A stretch of 64,000 bases of DNA from Gemmatimonadaceae bacterium (GCA_036504815.1 DASXUN010000021.1:620001-684000), one strand, 5' to 3'; positions 34,046 to 43,137 are shown, counted from the first letter of the stretch. Notes: generated from the sequence alone by a model not told the origin. Program-made: numbers and translations.

Positions 34046-34501
34046 ATGGCCGATCATCCCTGCGAAGGTTCTTGTCCGCTTGGACGGCGCGACTTCCTCG
34101 GCGCGGCGGCGCTGACGGCGCTGGCGCTGCTCGAGTCGGCGTGCGGTGACGGACAGATCGGGCCGAGCGGCCCCAGCGGCCCGAGTGGCGGGAATCTCGT
34201 GGTCACACTCGCGCAGTATGCGGTGCTGACGAACGTCGGCGGTGTCGCCCGTGTGGACGGTGGAAGCGGCACGCCGGTGGCGCTGGTGCGCACGGGTGCG
34301 CAGTCGTTCACGGCCCTCTCGCTGGTCTGTCCGCACGAGCACGCCACGGTAAACGTCAACGGTGGCGGCTTCCTGTGCCCCAACCACGGCGCTCGCTTCT
34401 CGGGCACCGGCGTCTGGCAGGGCGGGCAGCCGACGACGAACATGCGGAGCCTGCCGGCCAGCTATGACGCGGTGGCGGGGACGGTCACTATTACACGCTA
34501 G
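34046..34501 (+). CDS. Tat-exported Rieske (2Fe-2S) protein 2 with Gly-Pro-Ser spacer
   Basis: 151 aa. The twin-arginine signal GRRDFLGAAALTALALLESACG precedes a collagen-like spacer of three GPS units, then a compact Rieske domain with VCPHEHATV and LCPNHGARF ligands. ESAC is close to a lipobox, so the protein may be lipid-anchored, although the -3 residue is Glu, which is atypical. The N-terminus MADHPCEGSCPLGRRDFL parallels protein 1 (DCSGDCPIARRVFL), suggesting a duplicated leader with a CxxxC pair. Its stop abuts a family C repeat. Confidence 0.82.
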   Translation: MADHPCEGSCPLGRRDFLGAAALTALALLESACGDGQIGPSGPSGPSGGNLVVTLAQYAVLTNVGGVARVDGGSGTPVALVRTGAQSFTALSLVCPHEHATVNVNGGGFLCPNHGARFSGTGVWQGGQPTTNMRSLPASYDAVAGTVTITR

Positions 34502-34643
34502 GTGCACCGGCACGGGCAGGGTGGGGTGCAGGGGCACGGGCACAGTGGAGTGCACGGTGCTTGGGACAGACGGGATTAGGGGGCGAGCCGATTAATCGGC
34601 CCGCCCCCTTCACCGTGCACCACACCGTGCCTGTGCCTCTGCA
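34501..34643. repeat. Repeat family C copy: 24-base units as an inverted repeat around a terminator
   Basis: From 34501 come two 24-base units beginning GGTGCA and containing GGCACGGGCA (34501-34524, 34525-34548) and part of a third. About 60 bases on, 34610-34643 carries the reverse complement (CACCGTGCACCACACCGTGC, then CTGTGCCTCTGCAG), giving an imperfect ~35-bp inverted repeat that encloses the hairpin at 34579-34608. Confidence 0.8.
34579..34608. terminator. GC-rich hairpin terminator between convergent genes
   Basis: GGGGGCG (34579-34585) pairs with CGCCCCC (34602-34608) and the inner palindrome GCCGATTAATCGGC (34587-34600) pairs on itself; one A/C mismatch separates them. It is located between the Rieske gene and the convergent acyl-CoA dehydrogenase gene, nested inside the family C arms. 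Confidence 0.75.
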
Positions 34644-34650
34644 GCCTAGG

Positions 34651-36417
34651 CTATCCTAGCGGTACTTCCGGCGCGAGCTGCCCACTCTCCAGCGCGCGCT
34701 CCGCCACGGCCTTCTGCCGCTCGTCCTGGTTGCGCGATAGGCCGCGCACCGACCGACGGGCGCGGCGCATGGCCGAGCCGACGAACAACTTGGCGCAATC
34801 GAGATCGGGCGCGGCCTTCGCCTGGTCGCCACCGGCTGCCTCGAGCGCCGCCGTCGCGCGCGAGAGCGCACAGACCGCCAGATAGATGTCGATGGCCGCG
34901 TTGGCGAGCCGTTCCTGATGAAACTGCTTCTCAATGATCTTCTTGCCTTCGCTCGTCAGCAGCGACTCGACGCCCGTGGCCAGCGCGTGAATGACGTCGG
35001 TCACCAGCTCGGCCTCGTCACGCAACGCCGGGTGCACCTTGGTGAACTCGGGCTTCGTCAACTGTCGCACGGCGCGGCCGGCGATGTACCCGCTGATGGC
35101 GCCGAGGGAGCGCAGCGGATCCTTGAAGGCCTTGCCGATCTCCTTGAGCCGTTCGCCCGGCTGCTGCAGCGCGCTCAGCGCGATGAGCGCGCGCAGGATC
35201 TCGTTGGTCCCCTCGAAGATCATGTTGATGCGCGCGTCGCGCACGAACTGCTCGTACGGATACTCCTTGGAATACCCGATGCCGCCCGCGATCTGCATTG
35301 CCTCGTGCGCCGTGCGGTTGGAGAGTTCAGAGGCGAAGATCTTGCAGCAGGCGGTTTCGAGCGAGAAGTCCACGCCGCCGCGGTCGACCATCGCCGACGT
35401 CACCATCCACGCGGCGTCCATCGCGTAACAGTCGGCCGCGGCCGCCGCGAACTTGCGCTGGATCATCTCGAACGACCCGATGGGGCGCCCGAACTGCTCG
35501 CGCTGCCTGGCATATTCGAGCGCGTGGCGCATCATCTCGCGCGTCCCGCGCGACGAACCAGCGGCGAGGCCGAGGCGCCCGGAATTCAGGATCTCCAGCG
35601 CAATCTTGAAGCCGGCTCCCACATCGCCCAGCCGGTCGTCGACCGGGACCTTCACGTCCTCGAAGGTGAACGTGCGCGTGTCCGACGCCTTGATTCCCAT
35701 CTTCTGTTCGGGCTGGCCCATCGAGACGCCCGGTGCGTGCGCGTCCACGATGAACGCCGTCACGCGCTGCTTCTGCTTGCCGTCCACTTCCACCGGCACC
35801 TTGGCGAAGACGGTGAGGAGCCCCGCGTAGCCGGCGTTGGAGATCCAGATCTTGGTGCCGTTGAGCACGTAGTGCGTGCCGTCCGCGCTTGGAATGGCCG
35901 TCGAGAGCATCGCCTGCGCGTCCGATCCCGAGCCCGGCTCGGTGAGGCAGAAGGCGGCGATCAGCTCGCCGCTTGCGCACTTGGGGAGATACTTCTGCTT
36001 CTGCTCTTCCGTGCCGAAGAGCGTGATCCCCTTGCAGCCGATGGACTGATGGGCGCCGAAGTAGACGGCCAGCGCCGCATCGGTGGCGCCGACTTCGCCG
36101 AACACGCGGTTGAAGACCATCGCGCTCGCCCCGAAGCCGCCGTACTCCTCGGGGATATTGAGGCCCATCAGGCCGAGTTCGGCCATGCCGGCGCGCGTCG
36201 CGTCGGTGAACTTTCCGTCGTGGTCGTGCTGGCGTGCGTCGACGGTCTCCTTGGCCCAGCCGCGGAACGAATCGAGGATCGCGGCGGCTGCCTCGCGATC
36301 GGACTCCGACGGCACGGGGAACGGAAAGACCAGATCCTCGCGGATCTCGCCGGAGAAGACGGCCTTGGTGAATGACGGATTCTTGTCGGGATCAGCCAGA
36401 TGCGGAGTCTTGGACAC
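34651..36417 (-). CDS. Acyl-CoA dehydrogenase (VLCAD-like, two-domain)
   Basis: 588 aa. An FAD flavoprotein of beta-oxidation: LMGLNIPEEYGG (N-domain), CLTEPGSGSDAQAM (FAD and substrate), IWISNAGYAG, YARQREQFGRPI, QIAGGIGYSKEYPYEQFVRDARIN and FEGTNEILR, whose Glu is the probable catalytic base in the position used by VLCAD/ACAD9. The C-terminal ~150 residues are the extra helical domain of the VLCAD group, which binds membranes and long-chain substrates. GTG 36417 was chosen because AGGAA lies about 7 bases before it; a TTG at 36441 is further upstream. It is convergent with the Rieske module. Confidence 0.9.
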   Translation of the reverse strand: MSKTPHLADPDKNPSFTKAVFSGEIREDLVFPFPVPSESDREAAAAILDSFRGWAKETVDARQHDHDGKFTDATRAGMAELGLMGLNIPEEYGGFGASAMVFNRVFGEVGATDAALAVYFGAHQSIGCKGITLFGTEEQKQKYLPKCASGELIAAFCLTEPGSGSDAQAMLSTAIPSADGTHYVLNGTKIWISNAGYAGLLTVFAKVPVEVDGKQKQRVTAFIVDAHAPGVSMGQPEQKMGIKASDTRTFTFEDVKVPVDDRLGDVGAGFKIALEILNSGRLGLAAGSSRGTREMMRHALEYARQREQFGRPIGSFEMIQRKFAAAAADCYAMDAAWMVTSAMVDRGGVDFSLETACCKIFASELSNRTAHEAMQIAGGIGYSKEYPYEQFVRDARINMIFEGTNEILRALIALSALQQPGERLKEIGKAFKDPLRSLGAISGYIAGRAVRQLTKPEFTKVHPALRDEAELVTDVIHALATGVESLLTSEGKKIIEKQFHQERLANAAIDIYLAVCALSRATAALEAAGGDQAKAAPDLDCAKLFVGSAMRRARRSVRGLSRNQDERQKAVAERALESGQLAPEVPLG

Positions 36418-36520
36418 GATAGGTTCCTGGCGCAGGCGCAATGCCGCGGTGGAGTATCTGGGCGCATGGAGGCAGGGCGTCCATGCATCCCTTTAACCTA
36501 CACGGTCCCGCGCCCGGCGG

Positions 36521-37009
36521 TTACCGCGTCGGTTGTTTCTCCTGAAACTCCGTCCACGGTCCGATGGACTTCCGGTACAGCAGCTCGTCGTGCCCGGCGA
36601 CCAGGAAGTTCTTGAGCGTGCCGACGAACTCGAAGCCGAGCCGTTCATAGAGCCGGCGCGCGCCGGGGTTGAACGACGAGACGCACAGGAAGACGTTCGG
36701 CGACTCGCGATGAATGCGTTCCTCGGCGAACGCCACGAGCTGGGTGCCCATGCCGGTGCCACGCGCCGACGCGGCCACGCAAACGGAGGTGATGTACCCC
36801 GGAAACTGCCCCTTCATGGTCAGCAGGATGAACCCGGCCACCTCCGTGCCGTCGCGCGCCACATACAGCTCGCGAGCGGGGTCCGACACGGCGGTGAGAC
36901 AGCGGTCGTAGCTGCGACCGAGCGTGATCCACGGGTCCGATTCGCACATCATGCGCGCGCAGGCGGCGCGGTCGGCGTCGTCGCGGGCGGGTTCGATGAT
37001 TATGGGCAT
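36521..37009 (-). CDS. GNAT-family N-acetyltransferase
   Basis: 162 aa. VAGFILLTMKGQFPGYITSVCVAASARGTGMGTQLV contains motif A with the acetyl-CoA pyrophosphate loop (RGTGMG), and FNPGARRLYERLGFEFVGTL is motif B. Length and layout are typical of a single-domain GNAT such as RimI-like enzymes. Acceptor unknown. It is transcribed upstream of the acyl-CoA dehydrogenase gene, about 100 bases apart, and divergent from the DUF1080 operon. Confidence 0.85.
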   Translation of the reverse strand: MPIIIEPARDDADRAACARMMCESDPWITLGRSYDRCLTAVSDPARELYVARDGTEVAGFILLTMKGQFPGYITSVCVAASARGTGMGTQLVAFAEERIHRESPNVFLCVSSFNPGARRLYERLGFEFVGTLKNFLVAGHDELLYRKSIGPWTEFQEKQPTR

Positions 37010-37021
37010 TCGCCGGGCTCG

Positions 37022-37039
37022 CTTGAGTGACTGCTCAAG
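37022..37039. promoter_or_regulatory. CTTGAG/CTCAAG inverted repeat at the head of the GNAT gene
   Basis: CTTGAG (37022-37027) and CTCAAG (37034-37039) form a 6-bp inverted repeat with a 6-base centre, 13 bases upstream of the GNAT start codon. It may be an operator or a leader hairpin. Confidence 0.3.
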
Positions 37040-37068
37040 TCTAATCCTCCAGGCCGGGCTGGACGACG

Positions 37069-37105
37069 AACTGCTCCGTGTTCATCCGTGATTTCCGTGC
37101 AATCC
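37069..37105. repeat. Repeat family E copy (TCCGTG words)
   Basis: A run of TCCGTG words (GCTCCGTGTTCATCCGTGAT, then TTCCGTGCAATCCGTGG) lies in the divergent gap 37010-37225. The similar TTCCGTGAAATCCGTGG occurs at 45594-45609. Most of the rest of this gap (37106-37225) shows no clear element; it should hold the promoter of the DUF1080 operon. Confidence 0.6.
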
Positions 37106-37225
37106 GTGGTATCAGTCGTCGTAAAACCCGCGCTCCCCACTACCATAGAGAAGCACACGAGAACCTGTCGAAACCTCAGCCACGACGGTACGTTTTCGCG
37201 GTTACCCAACCCACCGAATCGACCC

Positions 37226-37918
37226 ATGACCCGCCTCCTCGCATTCGCGCGACGCACCGCCCCGGTCGGCGTCCTGCTCATGGCTTCCTGCGCCTCGATG
37301 CACTTCCCGTTCCAGGGGGGCGGCTGGAAGCCCCTGTTCGACGGCACCTCCCTCTCCGCCTGGCGCGGCTATCACAGCCAGGAAATGCCCAAGGGGTGGA
37401 GCATCGAGAACGGCGTGCTCGTGAAGAAGGGGACCGCGGGCGACATCATGACGCGCGACATCTTTGGCGACTTCGAGCTCGAGATGGAGTGGAAGCTCGA
37501 GAAGGGCGGCAACGCCGGCGTCTTCTACCGGGCCACCGAGGAGTACGACAAGATCTACTGGAGCGGCACCGAGTATCAGCTGCTCGACGATGCCAACGCG
37601 CCGGATGGACGCACCCGGTTGACCTCCGCCGGCGCGGCCTACGGCCTCTATCCCGCGGCCGAAGGGGCGCTCAAGCCGGCCGGCGAGTGGCAGAAGACGC
37701 GCATCGTGATGAAGAAGAACCACGTCGAGCACTGGCTCAACGGCACCAAGGTGACCGAGTACGAGCTGTGGAGCGACGACTGGAAGGCCAAGGTGAAGAA
37801 GTCGAAGTTCTCGCGGTACCCGAACTACGGACTCGCCAAGCGCGGCGCGATCGGCATCCAGGGCGACCACAACGGCGCGCTCTCGCTCCGCAACATCCGC
37901 ATCCGCCCGCTCGACTGA
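37226..37918 (+). CDS. DUF1080 lipoprotein (3-keto-disaccharide hydrolase family)
   Basis: 230 aa. The lipobox LMASC indicates a lipid-anchored periplasmic protein. WKPLFDGTSLSAWRGY, FELEMEWKLEKGGNAGVFYR, TEYQLLDDANAPD, VEHWLNGTKVTEYE and GAIGIQGDHNGALSLRNIRI are the blocks of the concanavalin-like DUF1080 family, now known to cleave 3-keto-glycosides. It opens a gene run with an MFS permease and a Gfo/Idh/MocA oxidoreductase, in keeping with oxidation of a glycoside at C3, cleavage and uptake. Confidence 0.85.
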   Translation: MTRLLAFARRTAPVGVLLMASCASMHFPFQGGGWKPLFDGTSLSAWRGYHSQEMPKGWSIENGVLVKKGTAGDIMTRDIFGDFELEMEWKLEKGGNAGVFYRATEEYDKIYWSGTEYQLLDDANAPDGRTRLTSAGAAYGLYPAAEGALKPAGEWQKTRIVMKKNHVEHWLNGTKVTEYELWSDDWKAKVKKSKFSRYPNYGLAKRGAIGIQGDHNGALSLRNIRIRPLD

Positions 37919-37948
37919 CCCCGGCGTTCCACCCGCCACGGAGCCTCG

Positions 37949-39175
37949 ATGAACGCGACGCGCCTGAAACTGATGACGATGATGTTCCTCCAGTACTTCA
38001 TCTGGGGGGTCTGGTTCGTGACGATGGGCACCTACCTCGGTGCCACGCTCAAGTTCTCGGGGACGCAGATCGGCTCGGCGTACGGCGCCACCGCCATCGC
38101 CGCGCTCGTCTCGCCGTTCTTCGTCGGGATGATCGCCGACCGCTTCTTCTCGTCGGAGAAGCTGCTCGCCATCCTGCACCTCGCCGGCGCGGCGTTCATG
38201 TGGATGGCGTCGTCGCAGACGACCTTCGCCACGTTCTATCCGCTGCTCATCGGCTACGCGCTCTGCTACATGCCGACGCTGTCGCTGACCAACAGCATCT
38301 CGTTCCACCACGTGAAGGATCCGGGGCGCGAGTTCCCGGCCATCCGCGTGCTCGGCACCATCGGCTGGATCGTGGCGGGCATCATCGTGGGGCGCGTTCT
38401 CAAGGCCGATGCGCAGGCGCTGCCAATGCAGCTCGCGGCGTATGCCTCGGTGGCGATGGCGGCGTTCGCGCTCATCCTGCCGCACACCCCGCCCAAGGCC
38501 GCGGGCACGCCGTTCAACTGGCACGACGCCATCGGCTTCGACGCGCTCCAGCTGCTCAAGCAGTGGGACTTCGCGCTCTTCGTCATCGGCTCGTTCCTGC
38601 TCTGCGTGCCGCTGCAGTTCTATTACACCTTCGCCAACCTCTTCCTCAACGAGATCGGCGCCCCCGAGCCGGCGTTCATCCAGACGTTCGGCCAGATGAG
38701 CGAGATCTTCTTCATGCTCCTCCTGCCGTTCTTCCTGCGGAAGGCGGGGATCAAGTGGATCATGGTGGGCGGCATGGCGGCGTGGGCGCTGCGCTACTTC
38801 GCCTTCGCGCACGGCAACGCCGGCGCCGGCATGTGGATGATCTACGCCGGCATCCTCCTGCACGGCGTGTGCTACGACTTCTTCTTCGTCGCCGGACAGA
38901 TCTACACCGACGAGCGCGCCGGCGAGAAGATCCGCGGCGCCGCCCAGGGACTCATCAACTTCGTGACCAACGGGGTGGGGTATTACCTCGGGGCGTCGGT
39001 GAGCGGCGCGGTCGCCGACCGCTACACGATTCCCGCCACGCAGGCGGGGGCCGCCGTGACCCACAACTGGTCGGCCATCTGGATGCACCCGGCCATCGCC
39101 GCCGCCGTGGTGATGGTGCTGTTCGCCCTCCTGTTCCGTCCCAAGGAAACCCCGGCTGTGCCGGCCGCCAACTGA
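37949..39175 (+). CDS. MFS permease, nucleoside:H+ symporter (NupG/XapB) type
   Basis: 408 aa with about 12 hydrophobic segments. [18 protein letters not shown] at the N-terminus, [46 protein letters not shown] and [28 protein letters not shown] are typical of the Nuc_H_symport subgroup of MFS. In sugar-type neighbourhoods like this such permeases likely carry sugar derivatives rather than nucleosides. It starts about 30 bases after the DUF1080 gene, so is in the same operon. Confidence 0.85.
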   Translation: MNATRLKLMTMMFLQYFIWGVWFVTMGTYLGATLKFSGTQIGSAYGATAIAALVSPFFVGMIADRFFSSEKLLAILHLAGAAFMWMASSQTTFATFYPLLIGYALCYMPTLSLTNSISFHHVKDPGREFPAIRVLGTIGWIVAGIIVGRVLKADAQALPMQLAAYASVAMAAFALILPHTPPKAAGTPFNWHDAIGFDALQLLKQWDFALFVIGSFLLCVPLQFYYTFANLFLNEIGAPEPAFIQTFGQMSEIFFMLLLPFFLRKAGIKWIMVGGMAAWALRYFAFAHGNAGAGMWMIYAGILLHGVCYDFFFVAGQIYTDERAGEKIRGAAQGLINFVTNGVGYYLGASVSGAVADRYTIPATQAGAAVTHNWSAIWMHPAIAAAVVMVLFALLFRPKETPAVPAAN

Positions 39176-39186
39176 GGAGAATCACG

Positions 39187-40602
39187 ATGACGACCAAGGA
39201 TCCCGCTTCCGCCCCCAACGCCCCCGCGGAGAGCCCGAGCGTCTCGCGCCGCGAGTTCGTGGAGAAGACCTCGATGGCTGGCATGGCGTTCACCATCGTC
39301 AAGCCGCACGTCCTCGGCGCGCAGGGCGGACGCTACGTGGCGCCCAGCGACAAGCTGAACGTCGCCTGCATTGGCGTGGGCGGGATGGGCGGCAGCGACG
39401 TGCGCGGCTTTGCCGCGCAGGCCGACTGCAACATCTACGCGCTGTGCGACGTGGATGACGTGAGCGCCGAACGGAGCTACCGCACCCAGCCGCAGGCCAA
39501 GAAGTACAAGGACTACCGCGAACTGATCGACCGCGAGCACAAGAACATCGATGTGATCACGGTCTCGACGCCTGACCACCATCACGCCGCGGCGTCGCTG
39601 CTCGCGCTGCGCGCCGGCAAGCACGTCTACTGCCAGAAGCCGCTGGCGCGGACGGTGGCCGAGGTGCGCGCCATGAAGGCCGAAGCGGCCAAGCGCCCGA
39701 AGCAGGCGACGCAGATGGGGAACCAGGGCCACGCCGCCGAGGGGATTCGCGTCCTGCGCGAGTGGATCGAGGCCGACCTCATCGGCAAGGTCGAGTCGGT
39801 GGACTTTTACACCAACCGCCCCATCTGGCCGCAGGGGATCAAACGCCCCTCGGAGGCGCACAACGTGCCGCCGACGCTCGACTGGGAGCTGTGGCTTGGA
39901 CCGGCGGCGTTCCGGCCGTACCACCCGGCGTATGCGCCGTTCAACTGGCGCGGCTGGTGGGATTTCGGCACGGGCGCGATGGGCGACATGGCCTGCCACA
40001 TCATGGACTGCGCCGTCTGGATCCTCGGCCTCAAGTTCCCCGGTCGCGTGATTCCCGAGACGTCGCAGCTCTTCCCCGAGACGGCGCCCAAGATGAGCCG
40101 CATCACGTACGAGTTCCCGGTGGCCGGGACGATGAATGCGGTCGGCAAGAACGGCGTGCTCACCTGCACGTGGCGCGACGGCGGCATCCTCCCCGCGAAG
40201 CCGGCAGGAATCACGGCCATCGACAACTGGCCGCTGTGGGACGACGGCTTCCAGCTCTGGAAGGGCGAGAAGGGCATGGCCATCGCCGGCACGTACGGCG
40301 AGAACCCGCGCCTGCTCGACGCCGATCTCGACAAGCAGCTCAAGGCGAACCCGCTGCCGCCGAAGTACCCGCGCACCAAGGGCGTCTACGGCGAGTTCAT
40401 CGAGGCCATCAAGGGCGGGACGCAGCCCGGTTCGAACATCGCCGGCCACGCCGGGCCACTCACCGAGATGATCGTGCTCGGCAACCTGGCCGTGCGCGCC
40501 GGACGCGCCATCGAGCTCAACCCGACGACGGGCGAACTGCTCACGAAGGGAGTTCCGGACGAATGGATCTCGACGCCGTATCGGGCGGGGTACAGCCTCT
40601 GA
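39187..40602 (+). CDS. Gfo/Idh/MocA-family oxidoreductase with Tat signal (1)
   Basis: 471 aa. A twin-arginine signal (SRREFVEKTSMAGMAFTIV) precedes the Rossmann domain (LNVACIGVGGMGGSDVRGF, VSTPDHHHAAASLLALRAGKHVYCQKPLARTV with the catalytic-site Lys of the EKP/QKP motif) and a C-terminal beta-sheet domain (NPRLLDADL, YPRTKGVYGEFIEAIKGG). NAD(P)-dependent oxidation or reduction of a sugar derivative is expected. GAGGAG lies just before ATG 39187. Its stop overlaps the next start by one base. An accidental in-frame extension runs back into the DUF1080 gene and was not used. Confidence 0.9.
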   Translation: MTTKDPASAPNAPAESPSVSRREFVEKTSMAGMAFTIVKPHVLGAQGGRYVAPSDKLNVACIGVGGMGGSDVRGFAAQADCNIYALCDVDDVSAERSYRTQPQAKKYKDYRELIDREHKNIDVITVSTPDHHHAAASLLALRAGKHVYCQKPLARTVAEVRAMKAEAAKRPKQATQMGNQGHAAEGIRVLREWIEADLIGKVESVDFYTNRPIWPQGIKRPSEAHNVPPTLDWELWLGPAAFRPYHPAYAPFNWRGWWDFGTGAMGDMACHIMDCAVWILGLKFPGRVIPETSQLFPETAPKMSRITYEFPVAGTMNAVGKNGVLTCTWRDGGILPAKPAGITAIDNWPLWDDGFQLWKGEKGMAIAGTYGENPRLLDADLDKQLKANPLPPKYPRTKGVYGEFIEAIKGGTQPGSNIAGHAGPLTEMIVLGNLAVRAGRAIELNPTTGELLTKGVPDEWISTPYRAGYSL

Positions 40603-42491
40603 TGCGACGGCCGGGCTTCGTTCTGGCGGCTGGCGTCTGTGCCCTGATGGCCGTCGCATCAGGGGGTGCAGGGGCACAGTCACGGTGTGGTGCAGGGGCA
40701 CAGGCACCGTGTGGTGCAGAGGCACGGGCACAGAAGGCGACCGCCGGCCCGACGAACCAGCATGTGCAAGACAAGCCCGCCGTCTACACGCCCGACGCGA
40801 AGCTGCTCATCGCCGAGCGCGGCAGCGAAATGCGCGGCGTGGTGGAACGGTACACCGCCGACCGCATGGTGCTGCAGCGCCGCTACCCGCAGCAGTATTC
40901 GCCGGCGCAACGCGAGGTCTTCGGCAAGTTCTACGATGCGTGGCTTGGACAGCTGAAGGCCATCGACTTCAATGCGCTGAGTCACGACGCCAGGGCCGAT
41001 CACATCCTGCTGCGCAACTCCGTCGAGGAGGCGCAGGACGAACTGAAGCGTGACACCAAGGTCTATGCCGACCTCGCCGCGCTGCTGCCGTTTGGCGATT
41101 CGGTCTTCGCGCTCGAGGACGCGCGCCGCCGCATGGAAGCGGTGGACGGCCCCCGCGCGGCGCGCACGCTCGCGTACATCGGCGCGACGGTAAATGCGCT
41201 GCGCACGAAGATCGAGAACCCGCCCAAGGGCGACTCCTCGGCGGTGAAGATCAGCAAGGTGGCGGCGTATCGGGCCGCCGAGGTGACTGCGGCGCTGCGG
41301 ACGACGCTGCGGAGCTGGCACCAGTTCTACAATGGGTATGACCCGCTCTTCTCGTGGTGGACCGGCGCGCCCCACCGCAGCGCCGACTCGGCGCTCACCA
41401 ACTACCAGCGCGTGCTGCGCGAGAAGATCGTCGGCTGGAAGCGCGGCGATGACGAGCCCATTGTCGGCTTGCCCATCGGCCGGGCCGCCATCGAGACCAG
41501 CATTCATCACGAGCTGCTGCCGTACTCGCCCGAGGAGTTGATTGCCATCGCCCAGAAGGAGCTCGACTGGGGCGAAAGCGAGATGAAGAAGGCGGCGCGC
41601 GCGATGGGGTTCGGCGACGACTGGAAGGCGGCGATGGAGAAGGTGAAGCAGAGCTACGTGCCGCCGGGTGAGCAGGTGACCATGGTGCGCGACCTCGAGT
41701 TCGACGCGGTGAAGTGGCTCAACGCGCACGACATGGTCACCATCCCGCCGCTGGCGCAGGATGTGTGGCGCATCGAGATGATCTCGCCGGAGCGGCAGAA
41801 GACGTCGCCGTTCTTCCTGGGCGGCGAGGTGTTCCAGGTGGCGTATCCCACCGACAGCATGCCGGACGACGACAAGCTAATGGCGATGCGCGGCAACAAT
41901 CCGCACTTCTCGCACGCGACGGCGTTCCACGAGATGATCCCCGGCCACCACATGCAGGGGTTCATGACGTCGCGGTACTACCCGTACCGCCGCGAGTTCG
42001 CCACGCCGTTCTGGAGCGAGGGAGGCGCGTTCTACTGGGAAACGATCCTCTGGGACAACGGCTTCCACGCGAGTCCCGAGGACCGCATCGGGGCGCTCTT
42101 CTGGCGCATGCACCGCGCGGCGCGGATCATCTTCTCGCTCAATTTCCACCTCGGCAACTGGACGCCCCAGCAGTGCATTGATTTCCTCGTGGACCGCGTG
42201 GGGCACGAGCGCGCCAATGCCACGGCCGAGGTGCGCCGGTCATTCAACGGATCGTACGGGCCGCTGTACCAGGTGGCGTACATGATGGGCGGGCTGCAGT
42301 TCCGCGCGCTCCATCACGAGGTCGTGGACGGCGGCAAGATGACCAACCGCCAGTTCCACGATTTCATCTACACGCACGGCACCATGCCGGTGGAGATGGT
42401 GCGGGCGCTCATGCTGAACCAGCCGTTGTCGCGGGATTTCACGACGCAGTGGAAGTTCGCGGCAACCCTTCCGCCCTCCGGAGGCAGGTAA
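40602..42491 (+). CDS. DUF885-family secreted metallopeptidase-like protein with in-frame repeat
   Basis: 629 aa. The signal peptide (FVLAAGVCALMAVASGGAGAQ) is followed at once by an 8-residue unit repeated three times (SRCGAGAQ, APCGAEAR type), encoded by three 24-base family C units (40665-40736). The mature domain is DUF885, with the conserved FHEMIPGHHMQ motif (HExxPGHH, predicted metal site), FWSEGGAFYWE and YMMGGLQFRALHHEV. It should be a periplasmic or secreted metallopeptidase. ATG 40602 overlaps the upstream stop. It appears to belong to the DUF1080 operon by spacing but not by function. Confidence 0.85.
   Translation: MRRPGFVLAAGVCALMAVASGGAGAQSRCGAGAQAPCGAEARAQKATAGPTNQHVQDKPAVYTPDAKLLIAERGSEMRGVVERYTADRMVLQRRYPQQYSPAQREVFGKFYDAWLGQLKAIDFNALSHDARADHILLRNSVEEAQDELKRDTKVYADLAALLPFGDSVFALEDARRRMEAVDGPRAARTLAYIGATVNALRTKIENPPKGDSSAVKISKVAAYRAAEVTAALRTTLRSWHQFYNGYDPLFSWWTGAPHRSADSALTNYQRVLREKIVGWKRGDDEPIVGLPIGRAAIETSIHHELLPYSPEELIAIAQKELDWGESEMKKAARAMGFGDDWKAAMEKVKQSYVPPGEQVTMVRDLEFDAVKWLNAHDMVTIPPLAQDVWRIEMISPERQKTSPFFLGGEVFQVAYPTDSMPDDDKLMAMRGNNPHFSHATAFHEMIPGHHMQGFMTSRYYPYRREFATPFWSEGGAFYWETILWDNGFHASPEDRIGALFWRMHRAARIIFSLNFHLGNWTPQQCIDFLVDRVGHERANATAEVRRSFNGSYGPLYQVAYMMGGLQFRALHHEVVDGGKMTNRQFHDFIYTHGTMPVEMVRALMLNQPLSRDFTTQWKFAATLPPSGGR
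40665..40736. repeat. Repeat family C copy: three 24-base units inside the DUF885 gene
   Basis: Three tandem units, each starting GGTGCAG and containing GGCACAG or GGCACGGGCACAG (40665-40688, 40689-40712, 40713-40736). A 24-base period is a multiple of three, so the reading frame is kept; the repeat codes for an 8-residue motif directly after the signal peptide. Confidence 0.85.
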
Positions 42492-42495
42492 GACC

Positions 42496-43137
42496 ATGTC
42501 GGTGCGCGTTGAAGCGGCGGTGGATTCGTTTGCCGGTGCCATGGCGGCGCAGCAGGCCGGCGTGCACCGCATCGAGCTGTGCGGCCCGCTGGTGGACGGC
42601 GGCACGACGCCCAGCGCCGGGCTCATTGCACGATGCCTCGAGCGGCTGCTCGTCTCGGTGCACGTGCTGGTGCGTCCGCGCGCCGGCGACTTCGTGTACA
42701 CGGACGACGAGTTCGAGATCATGAAGCGTGACATCGCTGTGGCCAAGGAACTCGGCGCCGACGGCGTGGTGGTGGGGATCCTCACGCCGGACGGCGAAGT
42801 GGACGCGGCGCGGCTCGCCGAGCTGCACGCCATCGCGAGCCCCATGCGCGTGGGCTTCCACCGCGCGTTCGACGCGGTGAAGGACCAGGACGAGGCGCTC
42901 GAGCTGCTGGTGTCGCTGCAGTTCGACTGCATCCTGACGAGCGGCGGGGCGAAGACGGCGGCCGAGGGCGCCCAGAACCTGAAGCGCCTGGTGGAGCGCG
43001 CCGGCGATCGCATCAACGTCATCGCGGGCGGCAAGGTGACGCCGGCCAACGTCGCGGCGCTGGTGGAGGCGACCGGCGTGCGGATGGTGCACGGGCGAGA
43101 GTACGCGGGAATGGTGAAGGCGGTGGAGGGGGTGTAA
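42496..43137 (+). CDS. cutC: CutC-family protein
   Basis: 213 aa. VRVEAAVDSFAGAMAAQQAGVHRIELCGPLVDGGTTPS is the N-terminal TIM-barrel strand with the family Glu/Cys; VHVLVRPRAGDFVYTDDE, GADGVVVGILTPDGEVD, GFHRAFDAV, ILTSGGAKTA and INVIAGGKVTPAN complete the CutC pattern. The family was linked to copper homeostasis, though its biochemical role is uncertain. It starts 4 bases after the DUF885 stop. It is about 30 residues shorter at the C-terminus than E. coli CutC. A strong terminator follows. Confidence 0.9.
   Translation: MSVRVEAAVDSFAGAMAAQQAGVHRIELCGPLVDGGTTPSAGLIARCLERLLVSVHVLVRPRAGDFVYTDDEFEIMKRDIAVAKELGADGVVVGILTPDGEVDAARLAELHAIASPMRVGFHRAFDAVKDQDEALELLVSLQFDCILTSGGAKTAAEGAQNLKRLVERAGDRINVIAGGKVTPANVAALVEATGVRMVHGREYAGMVKAVEGV

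Noticed and set aside
37078-39186. Frame joined upstream to the first Gfo/Idh/MocA gene, giving a 1174-codon protein
   Set aside because: The upstream ~700 codons overlap the DUF1080 and MFS genes in another frame and are Arg/Pro/Ala-rich nonsense; the Tat signal begins at ATG 39187 behind GAGGAG.
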